DNA from: Acidobacteriota bacterium | GTDB taxonomy: Bacteria > Acidobacteriota > Terriglobia > Terriglobales > Acidobacteriaceae | Reading direction: 5' to 3' | Length of the DNA: 64,000 nucleotides | NCBI GenBank assembly: GCA_018268855.1 | Contig: JAFDVR010000010.1 | Coordinates: forward strand, 44,815 to 108,814 | Shown here: positions 16,781 to 24,842 of the stretch, one piece after another | Numbering within the stretch: position 1 is the first letter of the stretch | Layout: every line of letters begins with the position of its first letter | Position numbers and translations under genes: made by a program | The notes under the pieces: generated by a model | The model's database searches: none | What the model saw: the letters and a program-made list of their open reading frames with translations, nothing else | What the model was told of the DNA's origin: nothing

Positions 16781-18388
16781 GTGGCTTACAAAGACCTTCG
16801 CGACTGGATTAAGACGCTGGACAAGGCGGACGAACTCGTCCGCATAACGGCTGAGGTGGACCCTTACCTGGAGATGGCAGCGATTGCCGATCGTGCCTCC
16901 AAGAGCGGCAAAGGGATGCGCATGAAGGCCGATGGCAGCTCAGCTGTGGGCGGTCCGGCGCTGCTGTTTGAAAACGTGAAGGGCTATCCCGGCGCGCGCG
17001 TGCTGATGAACCAGTTCGGCAGCGAGCGTCGGATGAAGATGGCGCTTGAGGTTGGCTCGTTGGATGAGATCGCCACACGCATTGAGACGCTGCTCAAGCC
17101 GCAGATGCCGACTAGATTACTCGACAAGCTGAAGATGCTTCCTATGCTGGCGGAGATTGGAAGCTACTTCCCCAAGACCATCAGCGCGAAGGACGCACCG
17201 TGCAAGCAGATCATCCGCAAAGGCGCGGACGTGGACCTGACGAAGCTGCCGGTGCTGACGACGTGGCCGGGGGATGCGGGGCCCTTCATCACACTACCGC
17301 TGGTGCATACGCGCGATCCGAAGAGCGGCAAGCGAAATGTCGGCATGTATCGCATGCAGGTGTATGACAGGAACACGACGGGCATGCACTGGCAGCGTCA
17401 GAAGAACGCCGCCGATCATCTGCGCGAGGAGATGCGTAACTCTGCTGGCTCGGCCACAGAGCGCGTGAATGTGATGGCGCTAACGGCTGGTGGAACCATG
17501 CCTGCAGGCGATGTGAGTACAGTGCCGGGCGTCACGGTAAGCAAGATTCGCAATACGCGCATGGAGGTCGCGGTTGCGATTGGGACGGATCCCGCCATGA
17601 CCTTTGCGGCGATCGTTCCTGCTCCGCCGGATGTAGAGGAGTTTCTGATTGCGGGATTTCTGCGGCAGTCACCCGTCGAGCTGGTGAAATGCGAGACCGT
17701 CGACCTGGAAGTTCCGGCGAATGCGGAGTTCGTGCTGGAGGGCTACGTCGATCTGACGGAGTTACGCACGGAAGGACCGTTTGGCGATCACACTGGTTTT
17801 TACACCATGCCGGAGGAGTATCCGGTCTTTCATGTGACGGCGGTGACACATCGCAAGGACGCGATCTATGCCGCGACGCTTGTGGGCAAGCCGCCGATGG
17901 AAGATACGCACATGATCAAGGCGATCGAGCGCATCTTTCTGCCGCTGATGAAGCTGACGCTGCCGGAGATCGTGGACGTGAACATGCCCGCCGAGGGCGT
18001 GGCGCACAACATCATGATCGTCTCCATCCGCAAGAGCTACGCCGGGCACGCGCGCAAGGTGATGAACGGTATCTGGGCGATGGGGCAGGCGATGTTTACC
18101 AAGTGCATCGTTGTGGTGGACGAAGACTGCAACGTGCAGGATGTGGCCGAAGTCGTGCTGCGCGTGTCAAACAACATCGATCCGGAGCGCGATATCCAGT
18201 TCACGCTGGGGCCGGTGGATTCACTGGACCATGCTTCGCGCCTGCCGAACTTCGGATCGAAGATGGGGATCGATGCAACGCGCAAGTGGGCGGCAGAAGG
18301 ATTCGCGCGGACCTGGCCCGAGATGCTGGAGATGCCTGCGGAGGTGAAGGCGCGCGTGGATGCGATTTGTAGGGGCATTGGGATTTAG
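16781..18388 (+). CDS. ubiD: UbiD-family prenyl-FMN decarboxylase
   Basis: A 535-residue member of the UbiD/menaquinone-type decarboxylase family, removing a carboxyl group from an aromatic or unsaturated acid with prenylated FMN and a metal. The family core is readable: the prFMN/metal region in YRMQVYDRNTTGMHW, and TEGPFGDHTGFYTMPEEYP containing the catalytic Glu. The GTG at 16781 gives the canonical YKDLRDWIKTLDKADELVRI opening. A role in quinone synthesis is most likely, but substrates vary. No UbiX flavin prenyltransferase gene lies in the window. Confidence 0.92.
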   Translation: MAYKDLRDWIKTLDKADELVRITAEVDPYLEMAAIADRASKSGKGMRMKADGSSAVGGPALLFENVKGYPGARVLMNQFGSERRMKMALEVGSLDEIATRIETLLKPQMPTRLLDKLKMLPMLAEIGSYFPKTISAKDAPCKQIIRKGADVDLTKLPVLTTWPGDAGPFITLPLVHTRDPKSGKRNVGMYRMQVYDRNTTGMHWQRQKNAADHLREEMRNSAGSATERVNVMALTAGGTMPAGDVSTVPGVTVSKIRNTRMEVAVAIGTDPAMTFAAIVPAPPDVEEFLIAGFLRQSPVELVKCETVDLEVPANAEFVLEGYVDLTELRTEGPFGDHTGFYTMPEEYPVFHVTAVTHRKDAIYAATLVGKPPMEDTHMIKAIERIFLPLMKLTLPEIVDVNMPAEGVAHNIMIVSIRKSYAGHARKVMNGIWAMGQAMFTKCIVVVDEDCNVQDVAEVVLRVSNNIDPERDIQFTLGPVDSLDHASRLPNFGSKMGIDATRKWAAEGFARTWPEMLEMPAEVKARVDAICRGIGI

Positions 18389-18426
18389 GATCGCCGGTTG
18401 CTCACCGCTGCAGCCGCTTTCTTTTG

Positions 18427-18990
18427 TTACTGGATAGCTTTGACCGTGATGGAGTTCAGGTTGTGAACCCAACGCCCGGCCTTCTTGTCTTCGCTGATAA
18501 TGAGTTTGAAGGCACCGTCGGCTTCGAGCGGTTTGCCATTCATCGTGTCAGCAATGAGAACGGTTCCGTTGTGGCACTTGGGGTCTACATCGCAGGCAGT
18601 TAGGACGACGTGGAAGTTGTCCGTTGCGCCGAAGAGCAGTACGGTGATGTTGCGACTGATCTTTTTGCCACTCAGTTGGGGCTGGACGCGTTTGAGAAAT
18701 TCGCTGACGGGCACACCTTCATAGATCTCCTCCGCATCCGTGTGGGCGTTATGGACTTTGAGAGCGACGCGCGGCATGGATTTCAGGTCGTCGGGGGAGA
18801 ACGTAGCGGTTGCGCCATCCAGCCCAGTGACAAAGATGGAATTGGAACGCGCTGCTGGAGCGTGCTTCATGGGCATATCGCCGGAGTTCATTTCGGGCGG
18901 CATATGCTTGTGCTTCTTCGCGGCTGGTGTCTGGGCGGCGAGCAGGAGCGGAGTGGCGAGGAGAAGCAGGACGGCGACGCGCTTTGTCAT
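18427..18990 (-). CDS. Exported molybdopterin-domain-like protein, His/Met-rich N-terminus
   Basis: A 187-residue protein with a Sec signal (TKRVAVLLLLATPLLLAAQ) and then a His/Met/Lys-rich stretch (KKHKHMPPEMNSGDMPMKH) that could bind metal. The remainder (VTGLDGATATFSPDDLKSMP through EIYEGVPVSEFLKRV to GRWVHNLNSITVK) resembles the sulfite-oxidase-like molybdopterin-binding fold seen alone in small periplasmic proteins. The usual cofactor-ligand Cys context of YedY/SUOX is not evident, so cofactor binding is doubtful. The ATG at 18990 is chosen because the longer frame upstream is antisense to nuoI. It is divergent from nuoI with 39 bases between starts. Confidence 0.65.
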   Translation of the reverse strand: MTKRVAVLLLLATPLLLAAQTPAAKKHKHMPPEMNSGDMPMKHAPAARSNSIFVTGLDGATATFSPDDLKSMPRVALKVHNAHTDAEEIYEGVPVSEFLKRVQPQLSGKKISRNITVLLFGATDNFHVVLTACDVDPKCHNGTVLIADTMNGKPLEADGAFKLIISEDKKAGRWVHNLNSITVKAIQ

Positions 18991-19029
18991 GGAAAACAGC
19001 CTACTCCGCCGCCGTCGTATACTCAAAGC

Positions 19030-19536
19030 ATGTCGATTGTGAAGAATATCGCCGGCATTGCCACGGGCATGAGCATCACCATGAAGGAGATGTTTCAGCC
19101 GACCGAGGTGGAGAATTACCCCGACGGCAAGGGGCCGATGCGCGGCGCGCAGTTTCAGGAACGGTTTCGCGGCAAGCACCAGTTACAGCGCGATGAGAAC
19201 GGGCTGGAAAAGTGCGTGGCCTGCTTTCTGTGCGCGGCGGCCTGCCCTTCCAACTGCATTTACATTGAGGCCGCTGAGAACACAACCGAAGTCCGTATCT
19301 CCTCGTCCGAGCGGTTCGCAAAGGTCTACAACATCGACTACAACCGCTGCATCTTCTGCGGCTATTGCGTGGAGGCCTGCCCCACCGATGCCATCACGCA
19401 CGGGCATGGTTTTGAGTTGGCCAGCCTGAACGCTACGAACCTGGTAATGCGGAAGGAAGATCTGCTGGTGGAGATTGAACCGGCGCTGCCGCTGGAGCCG
19501 AAGTCCAACAAGGATTTGGCGGATGTGTTGGCGTAA
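19030..19536 (+). CDS. nuoI: NADH-quinone oxidoreductase subunit I (lone)
   Basis: A 168-residue ferredoxin-like subunit of respiratory complex I. Two 4Fe-4S motifs are clear: CVACFLCAAACPSNC and CIFCGYCVEACPTDA. The N-terminus (MSIVKNIAGIATGMSITMKE) is the amphipathic membrane-contact helix typical of NuoI. The frame is open much further upstream, but the ATG at 19030 gives the standard length. No other nuo gene is present in the window, so it is separated from any main nuo operon. A hairpin terminator follows at 19562-19589. Confidence 0.92.
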   Translation: MSIVKNIAGIATGMSITMKEMFQPTEVENYPDGKGPMRGAQFQERFRGKHQLQRDENGLEKCVACFLCAAACPSNCIYIEAAENTTEVRISSSERFAKVYNIDYNRCIFCGYCVEACPTDAITHGHGFELASLNATNLVMRKEDLLVEIEPALPLEPKSNKDLADVLA

Positions 19537-19561
19537 TTCTTAGTCCTTATTTCATTTGTTA

Positions 19562-19589
19562 AAAAAGAGGCGCATTTGCGCCTCTTTTT
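19562..19589. terminator. Bidirectional-looking intrinsic terminator after nuoI
   Basis: AAAAAGAGGCGCA and TGCGCCTCTTTTT form a 13-base-pair hairpin with a tiny loop, A-rich on the left and T-rich on the right. It sits 25 bases after the nuoI stop. Confidence 0.85.
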
Positions 19590-19676
19590 GCTGTCATCTC
19601 GGCATGCAAGCCAAACTACGCCACCTCTGTTGCCATGGGGTTGCGACCGGCGTCTTAGTTTGTCTGGAGGAATGCA

Positions 19677-20057
19677 ATGGCTAAGCAGACGACACCGCAT
19701 CGCAATACAGAGCAGGATATGGACCCCACCGGCATGGACCTGGAGCCGGGCCAGTTGGACCAGGAAGTCGGGCGCGGCGCGGACGCGAAGCTGTATGAGA
19801 ACAGCGACGGTGCGCAGACGGGTGGCACGCGCGCGTTCAATGCCAATCAGTCGCAGGGCGCGCACAATCATACGGAGCAGCCTGCGCATGCGCATGAGGG
19901 AAACATGGCGCGCATGACTCCAACGCATGAGGGGCAAGGCATTACGAACCATTCTGCGAATGAAGAGGCTTCGCGTAATCGCAAGGTGGTGAGTGAGCGT
20001 GAGGATTCGAAGGCGGGAACGAACGTGAATCTTCTGAAGGACAAGAAAAGCGCCTAG
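19677..20057 (+). CDS. Small hydrophilic hypothetical protein
   Basis: A 126-residue, highly polar protein lacking hydrophobic segments, rich in Gln, Asn, His, Glu and Thr (for example HNHTEQPAHAHEGNMARM and NEEASRNRKVVSEREDSK). It looks intrinsically disordered, reminiscent of stress or desiccation-type hydrophilins, but no family is recognised. A ribosome site TCTGGAGGAATGCA precedes the ATG and supports translation. It stands alone between the nuoI terminator and the convergent glycerate kinase gene, whose stop codon begins one base after this ORF ends. Confidence 0.65.
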   Translation: MAKQTTPHRNTEQDMDPTGMDLEPGQLDQEVGRGADAKLYENSDGAQTGGTRAFNANQSQGAHNHTEQPAHAHEGNMARMTPTHEGQGITNHSANEEASRNRKVVSEREDSKAGTNVNLLKDKKSA

Positions 20058-21374
20058 CTACCCTGCTGGGGCTGAATCGATGAGGATGAGACGTAGGTCG
20101 CGGAGATTGTTGCCGGTAGGTCCGGTAACAATGACATCACCAAGAGTTGTGAAGAGCGGGTTGGCGTCGAAGTCCGCATAGTTTTTGCGTGGCCACAAAC
20201 CGTGGTCGAGCGCATTCTGAAGAGTATCGCCGTCCGCGACTGCGCCAGCCGCGGTGCTATTGCCGTCGATGCCATCAGAACCTGCGCTGAGAACGGTGAG
20301 CGGCGTATTCGGGAGAAGTTGCAACTGCTTTGCGCACCAGAGCGCGAACTGCTGGTTGCGCCCGCCAGTGCCTGGGTTGCGCGGCAACTCGACTGAGACT
20401 TCTCCAACAGAAATAAGGCAGTACTTCCCTTGCTGCTGCAGGAGATCGCCTGCGCGTTGAAACAGGTATTCGCCTGCTTTGCGGTACTCCCATTCGTCGC
20501 AGGTGTTATCGATCACGGGCGTGAAGCTTGCGCGCTGCGCTGCCTGCGCGGCAGCTTGAGCGAGGTGGTCGCTGGAGAGGATGACCTTCCATGTAGCGCG
20601 GACGAAAGCTGCGTTGTTTGCTTTGGGTGTTTCGGGAAGTTGCGGGTCTTCAAAGAAGCGCTGCACGCTGGGCGGGAGTTGCAGAGGACTGAGCAGTTTG
20701 CGGCAATCGTCGATCGTGGTGGAGTCGGGCAGCGACGGGCCGGAGGCGATGGCGTCGGGCGTGGCCGAAGGGACGTCGGAGATGAGGAGCGTGTATTGCG
20801 CGCGCGCATTTACGGCGGCGAGTGCGAGGCGTCCTCCTTTGACAGCAGAAAAGTGTTTGCGCAGCGCGTTCATCTCCGCAATGCGCAGCCCGGAGGCGAT
20901 GAGCGCTTGGTGAAATGCGGCTGTCTCTTCGACAGTGATTGCGCTGTCGAGAGGAAGCTCCATCATCGCCGACGCTCCCCCGCTGATGAGGAAGAGTACG
21001 GCTGTTCGTTCATTCGCAGTGTGGAGTAACTCAAGCACCGCACGGGCAGCAGCGAACGATTGTTCCGTGGGAAGTGGATGTGTTCCAGCGAAGAAGGCCC
21101 CTCGGACTTCGGCGCGTGTTTCTTCAGGGGCGATGACGACGGCTTTGTGGTCGATTCCGTTGAGCGATTGCGCTGCGGCCTGATACATCGGCATAGCTGC
21201 CTTGCCAATGGCAATGATGAAGATGCAATCGATGTCGGCGCGCGAAATAAGTGTATCGGCAATCGTGATGGTTTCGTCGTCGGCGAGCACTTCGCGCTGC
21301 ACGGCCGCACGCACATCCACGGCGGCAAGGGCTTCGGCGAATATCTGGCGGGCGAGTTGTTTGTAGCCGGTCAT
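20058..21374 (-). CDS. Glycerate 2-kinase (GckA/MOFRL family)
   Basis: A 438-residue cytoplasmic kinase producing 2-phosphoglycerate from glycerate. Older annotations call this family hydroxypyruvate reductase (TtuD). The N-terminal GIGKAAMPMYQAA-like region (IAIGKAAMPMYQAAAQSLNG), the central LISGGASAMMELP loop, and the C-terminal MOFRL domain with SAGSDGIDGNSTAAGAVADG are all present. The ATG at 21374 overlaps the MFS stop by 4 bases; the longer frame to 21428 would run into the transporter. Pairing with a TtuB-like transporter suggests uptake and use of tartrate, glycerate or a related acid. Confidence 0.9.
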   Translation of the reverse strand: MTGYKQLARQIFAEALAAVDVRAAVQREVLADDETITIADTLISRADIDCIFIIAIGKAAMPMYQAAAQSLNGIDHKAVVIAPEETRAEVRGAFFAGTHPLPTEQSFAAARAVLELLHTANERTAVLFLISGGASAMMELPLDSAITVEETAAFHQALIASGLRIAEMNALRKHFSAVKGGRLALAAVNARAQYTLLISDVPSATPDAIASGPSLPDSTTIDDCRKLLSPLQLPPSVQRFFEDPQLPETPKANNAAFVRATWKVILSSDHLAQAAAQAAQRASFTPVIDNTCDEWEYRKAGEYLFQRAGDLLQQQGKYCLISVGEVSVELPRNPGTGGRNQQFALWCAKQLQLLPNTPLTVLSAGSDGIDGNSTAAGAVADGDTLQNALDHGLWPRKNYADFDANPLFTTLGDVIVTGPTGNNLRDLRLILIDSAPAG

Positions 21375-22657
21375 ACATTCGTCCTCATTTTTCGAACGAG
21401 GACCATGAGCATGCCTGCGAAAAGACATGCGGCTGTGGCGAGCAGTCCGGCAGCATAGTTGTGCGTGTGCTGGAGGAGCCAGCCAGTGGCGTAGGGGCCA
21501 AGGAAGCCACCAACATTGCCGATGGAGTTGACCGTAGCGATGGCGACGGCGGCATGGACGGGCGCAATGCGCTGGCTGAAGCTCGCCCAGAAGATTGGCA
21601 GCGCGGCAAAGATGCCGATGGCAGCAAGAGAGAGTCCCATAACTGCTGTGGGAACGCTTGCCGCGAGTGCGGTGATAGTCATTCCAAGTGCACCGGCGAG
21701 AAAGGCTCCAGCAAGGTTGAACTCCCGCTCACGGATACGGTCGGAGAAGTTGCTCCAAAGGAACATGCCAAGCGCGCCGATGCCGAAGGGAATGGCCGTT
21801 ATCCAACCGAGGCGCGCGAGCGAAACGCCATGGCTGCTGAGGAGTTTGGGCACCCAGAAGCCGAGTTCGTAGAGACCGACGGCGTAAAGGAAATAGATCG
21901 CGCAGGCGACGACTACCGGTGTGATGGGGAGGCGGATGTGCGTGGCAGTGACTAGCTTTCGGTCTTCATGCGCGATGGTATCGAGCAGCGTTTGTTTCTC
22001 TGCTGCTGAAAGCCAGGAGACTTCGCGTGGGCCGGGTGGAAGGATGAATGGAACGCAAAGGCCGACGGCGATCGCGGGCAATGCTTCGAGAAGGAAAAGC
22101 CACTGCCATCCGGCGAGGCCGTGGAGTCCGTGCATCTGTAGGAGACGCGCGGAGATAGGCGACCCCACAACGCTCGAGAGCGGAACCGAAAACGTAAAGA
22201 GCGCCATGATGCCTGCGCGCGCGGAGCCGGGCAGCCAATAGGTGAGATAGAGGATGACGCCAGGAAAGAAACCCGCTTCTGCCGCGCCGATGAGAAAGCG
22301 CAGAACGATGTACATCGTTGGCCCATGCACGAAGGCCATGCAGCCGGAGACGATGCCCCAGATGACCATGAGGACCGCGATCCAGCGGCGTGCGCCTACA
22401 CGCATGAGCACAAGATTGCTGGGCACGGCAAAGAGCATGTAGCCGAGGAAGAAGATACCAGCGGCGAGGCCGAAGAGCGTCTCGGAGATGCCAAGATCGC
22501 GGTTCATGGTGAGCGCGGCGAAGGAGACGTTGACGCGATCGAGGAACGCAATGAAGTAGAGAAGGATGAGCGGCGGGGCGACGCGTTTGGAGATGCGGCG
22601 AACGAGTGCTGGATCGAGGCGTGTGTCGTTCCCTGTGCGCGCGGTGGCCGAAGTCAT
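21371..22657 (-). CDS. MFS transporter (tartrate/sugar-acid type)
   Basis: A 428-residue twelve-helix transporter of the ACS group, closest by eye to TtuB-like and RhmT/GarP importers (FLDRVNVSFAALTMNRDLGI, then FFLGYMLFAVPSNLVLMRVG, and a cytoplasmic LPPGPREVSWL segment). The ATG at 22657 overlaps the preceding gene's stop by 4 bases and matches the family N-terminus. The ATG at 22720 would extend into that gene. It is coupled to the glycerate kinase gene by another ATGA overlap, so its substrate is probably metabolised via glycerate. Confidence 0.88.
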   Translation of the reverse strand: MTSATARTGNDTRLDPALVRRISKRVAPPLILLYFIAFLDRVNVSFAALTMNRDLGISETLFGLAAGIFFLGYMLFAVPSNLVLMRVGARRWIAVLMVIWGIVSGCMAFVHGPTMYIVLRFLIGAAEAGFFPGVILYLTYWLPGSARAGIMALFTFSVPLSSVVGSPISARLLQMHGLHGLAGWQWLFLLEALPAIAVGLCVPFILPPGPREVSWLSAAEKQTLLDTIAHEDRKLVTATHIRLPITPVVVACAIYFLYAVGLYELGFWVPKLLSSHGVSLARLGWITAIPFGIGALGMFLWSNFSDRIREREFNLAGAFLAGALGMTITALAASVPTAVMGLSLAAIGIFAALPIFWASFSQRIAPVHAAVAIATVNSIGNVGGFLGPYATGWLLQHTHNYAAGLLATAACLFAGMLMVLVRKMRTNV

Positions 22658-23130
22658 CTTGCCGTGAAGTGTAACTCCACAGGCAGGGTGCTGGGCGGAT
22701 AACAACTCGCGGTGTCGCATGCCTGGTAATGGAGCAGGCCCTTGAGCGTGTGCGGGCCGCGCTTCGCGGTCAGATGCGCGGTGAGGACGAAATCGCCCGT
22801 GTAGACGTCGAGCTTATCGTTAGGGCTGGCGGCGAAGGCGTAGTCGTGCCCACGCGGAAAATCCACGGATTTGACGGTAAAGGTATTGTCGTCCTGCACA
22901 GCCAGTTTTGTCGGAATAAGCGTAAGGGCGCGCGGAGTGTGGGAATTGATATGGAAACCCGGCTCGATGGTGAAATGTAAAGCCAGCGTTGTGGCACGAC
23001 CGGCGGTAACAGTTTGATCGTCCGCGAGAAAAGTGACGTGCGGCTTCTTTTTGAGAATGCCTTTAGGAAGCTGAATCTGCTGAGCGATAAGAGGCACACA
23101 GAGGTAGAGTGCGAGAGCCAGGCGTTTCAC
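22654..23130 (-). CDS. DsbD-alpha-like periplasmic protein (GTG start)
   Basis: A 158-residue exported protein equivalent to the N-terminal (alpha) domain of DsbD, the periplasmic thiol-disulfide acceptor. A short signal peptide (KRLALALYLCVPLIAQQ) leads to an immunoglobulin-like domain. The two functional cysteines appear in LLHYQACDTASCYPPSTLPV. The GTG at 23130 is preceded by GGAGGAG and overlaps the TlpA stop by 4 bases (GTGA). The transmembrane DsbD/CcdA part is absent here, so it must work with a separately encoded electron conduit. Next to a TlpA it suggests cytochrome c maturation or envelope redox repair. Confidence 0.8.
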   Translation of the reverse strand: MKRLALALYLCVPLIAQQIQLPKGILKKKPHVTFLADDQTVTAGRATTLALHFTIEPGFHINSHTPRALTLIPTKLAVQDDNTFTVKSVDFPRGHDYAFAASPNDKLDVYTGDFVLTAHLTAKRGPHTLKGLLHYQACDTASCYPPSTLPVELHFTAR

Positions 23131-23741
23131 TGCGCTCCTCCGGCCAGGATTTTGCGGATGCTGGCTTCGATCTCGTCTTTGCTGGCAAGGCCGGCAGTCT
23201 GCGCAACGATGGTGCCGTTGCGATCGACAAAGAAAGAACTGGGCAGATAGTCGATGCCTCCGTAGGCTTTGTCTACCTTGTTGTCGGTATGCAGAATGGG
23301 ATAGGTCACGCCGGTGTGCTGCACGGTGTTCTGCACAGTTTCCCTGGGCGCGTCGTCTTCTGTAATGCCGAGAATCTGAAGGCCTTGTGCGGAGTATTTT
23401 TTGTTGAACTCTTCGAACCAGGGCATTTCGATTTTGCAAGGGGCACACCATGTCGCCCAGAAGTTGATGAGTACGGGCTTGCCTTTGAAGTCGTCGAGCG
23501 AAACCTTTTTGCCATCAAGAGAAGTGAGTTTGAAACCCGGGGCCTTCTTGCCGCGCAGATCGGCAGGTGCTCCATCGTCGCTACTTCCGCCGCCCTCGTC
23601 CTTGCTGGGGATAAGCGTAATCTGCTGCTGGCGAACGCGGGCTTCTTCGGCGGCGCGGCGGCGGTGGTTCGTGAGTCCGGCCCAGACCAGTCCAGCTATG
23701 ATGACAGCAATGACGACGACCACGGCGATGTTGCGCTTCAC
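23127..23741 (-). CDS. TlpA-family membrane-anchored thioredoxin
   Basis: A protein of about 204 residues: N-terminal membrane anchor (VVVVIAVIIAGLVWAGL), an Arg/Ala/Gln-rich linker, then a thioredoxin fold with active site WCAPC in FWATWCAPCKIEMPWF. The cis-Pro loop is GIDYLPSSFFVDRNG. It acts as a periplasmic thiol reductase. Start choice is uncertain: the GTG at 23741 (MKRN...) gives a normal signal-anchor, while a TTG at 23753 directly abuts the Shine-Dalgarno. First gene of a four-gene unit in which every junction is a 4-base overlap. Confidence 0.88.
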   Translation of the reverse strand: MKRNIAVVVVIAVIIAGLVWAGLTNHRRRAAEEARVRQQQITLIPSKDEGGGSSDDGAPADLRGKKAPGFKLTSLDGKKVSLDDFKGKPVLINFWATWCAPCKIEMPWFEEFNKKYSAQGLQILGITEDDAPRETVQNTVQHTGVTYPILHTDNKVDKAYGGIDYLPSSFFVDRNGTIVAQTAGLASKDEIEASIRKILAGGAQ

Positions 23742-23810
23742 GGCGTTTACCAACCTCTCTTTACCAGTGTATCGGCTACGCTGGTGCTAGCATCGTTTTG
23801 ATTGACGCAG

Positions 23811-24788
23811 ATGACTGAGAAGAAGCTACATCCCGCCGCCTTTGTGCGCGTAGAAGCCGATGCGCTGCTGCAACTTGCAGAGCGCATGGAAGGACGGATG
23901 CGCCCGGATGTAGAGCGTGCGATTGCGCGTGTACTGGAGAGCGTCAAGCGAAATGGACGCGTGATTGCCGTCGGTCTCGGTAAGAGCGGGCACATTGCGC
24001 GAAAAATGGTGGCGACGCTGAACTCATTCGGCGTGGCAGCGCAGTTTCTCCACGCAGGCGAAGCTGCGCATGGCGACATCGGCATGGTGCATGGCGGCGA
24101 TACGGTGCTTGCTTTCTCTTATTCCGGCGAGACGGAGGAGTTGCTGCGTCTGTTGGAGACGTTGAAAACACGCGCGGCGGCGTTGATTGCGATCTGCGGA
24201 TGCACGAACTCAACGCTGGCAAAAACAGCAGATGTGGTGCTGGACGTGAGTGTGTCACAGGAAGCTTGCCAAATGCAGCTTGCGCCAACAGCGTCCACTA
24301 CGGTGATGCTGGCGCTGGCGGATGCTCTGGCAATTGAGCTATCACAGCGCAGTGGATTGCGCGCGGAAGACTTCGCTGTGCTGCATCCAGGCGGACGATT
24401 GGGCAAACGCCTCCAGCCGATTGGCGGACTGATGCATGCAGAGGAACGCGCGCCGCGTGTACGCGCGGATGCTCCTCTGGCTATCGTGATTCACGAAATG
24501 AGCGAGAAGCGCCTCGGGATGACAACAGTTGTCGATACAGGCAACAAGCTACTGGGTGTAATCAGCGACGGCGATCTGCGGCGCCTGCTGGAGCGCGAAG
24601 GTGGCAATGCTTTGCAGCGGACAGCAGGTGAAATCATGCATCGCACGCCATGCACGATGAAAGAGAATGACTTGGCGGCAAGCGCACTGGAAGCGATGGA
24701 ATCAAAGAAAATTACGTCACTGGTGGTGATAGACGACAAGCAGAAGGTGCTGGGCGTAGTGCATCTGCATGATTTGTGGGAAAAATAG
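23811..24788 (+). CDS. kdsD: Arabinose-5-phosphate isomerase KdsD
   Basis: A protein of about 325 residues that interconverts ribulose-5-phosphate and arabinose-5-phosphate, the first step to Kdo for lipopolysaccharide. The SIS domain (GLGKSGHIARKMVATLNSFG, with SYSGETEEL) is followed by the family linker LHPGGRLGKRL and two CBS domains. The second CBS ends HLHDLWEK. The ATG at 23811 is taken as start; a TTG at 23802 is also possible and neither has a strong ribosome site. It is divergent from the TlpA gene. A decayed copy of its 3' end lies at 25768-25860. Confidence 0.94.
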   Translation: MTEKKLHPAAFVRVEADALLQLAERMEGRMRPDVERAIARVLESVKRNGRVIAVGLGKSGHIARKMVATLNSFGVAAQFLHAGEAAHGDIGMVHGGDTVLAFSYSGETEELLRLLETLKTRAAALIAICGCTNSTLAKTADVVLDVSVSQEACQMQLAPTASTTVMLALADALAIELSQRSGLRAEDFAVLHPGGRLGKRLQPIGGLMHAEERAPRVRADAPLAIVIHEMSEKRLGMTTVVDTGNKLLGVISDGDLRRLLEREGGNALQRTAGEIMHRTPCTMKENDLAASALEAMESKKITSLVVIDDKQKVLGVVHLHDLWEK

Positions 24789-24842
24789 CCGGATAATCCG
24801 CTACACTCTTCGCATTCCGCAAATCTTCTTCTGAGGTCCATT

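Noticed and set aside
18610..19029. Upstream extension of nuoI
   Set aside because: The extra 140 codons are antisense to the molybdopterin-fold protein; the ATG at 19030 gives the normal NuoI length.
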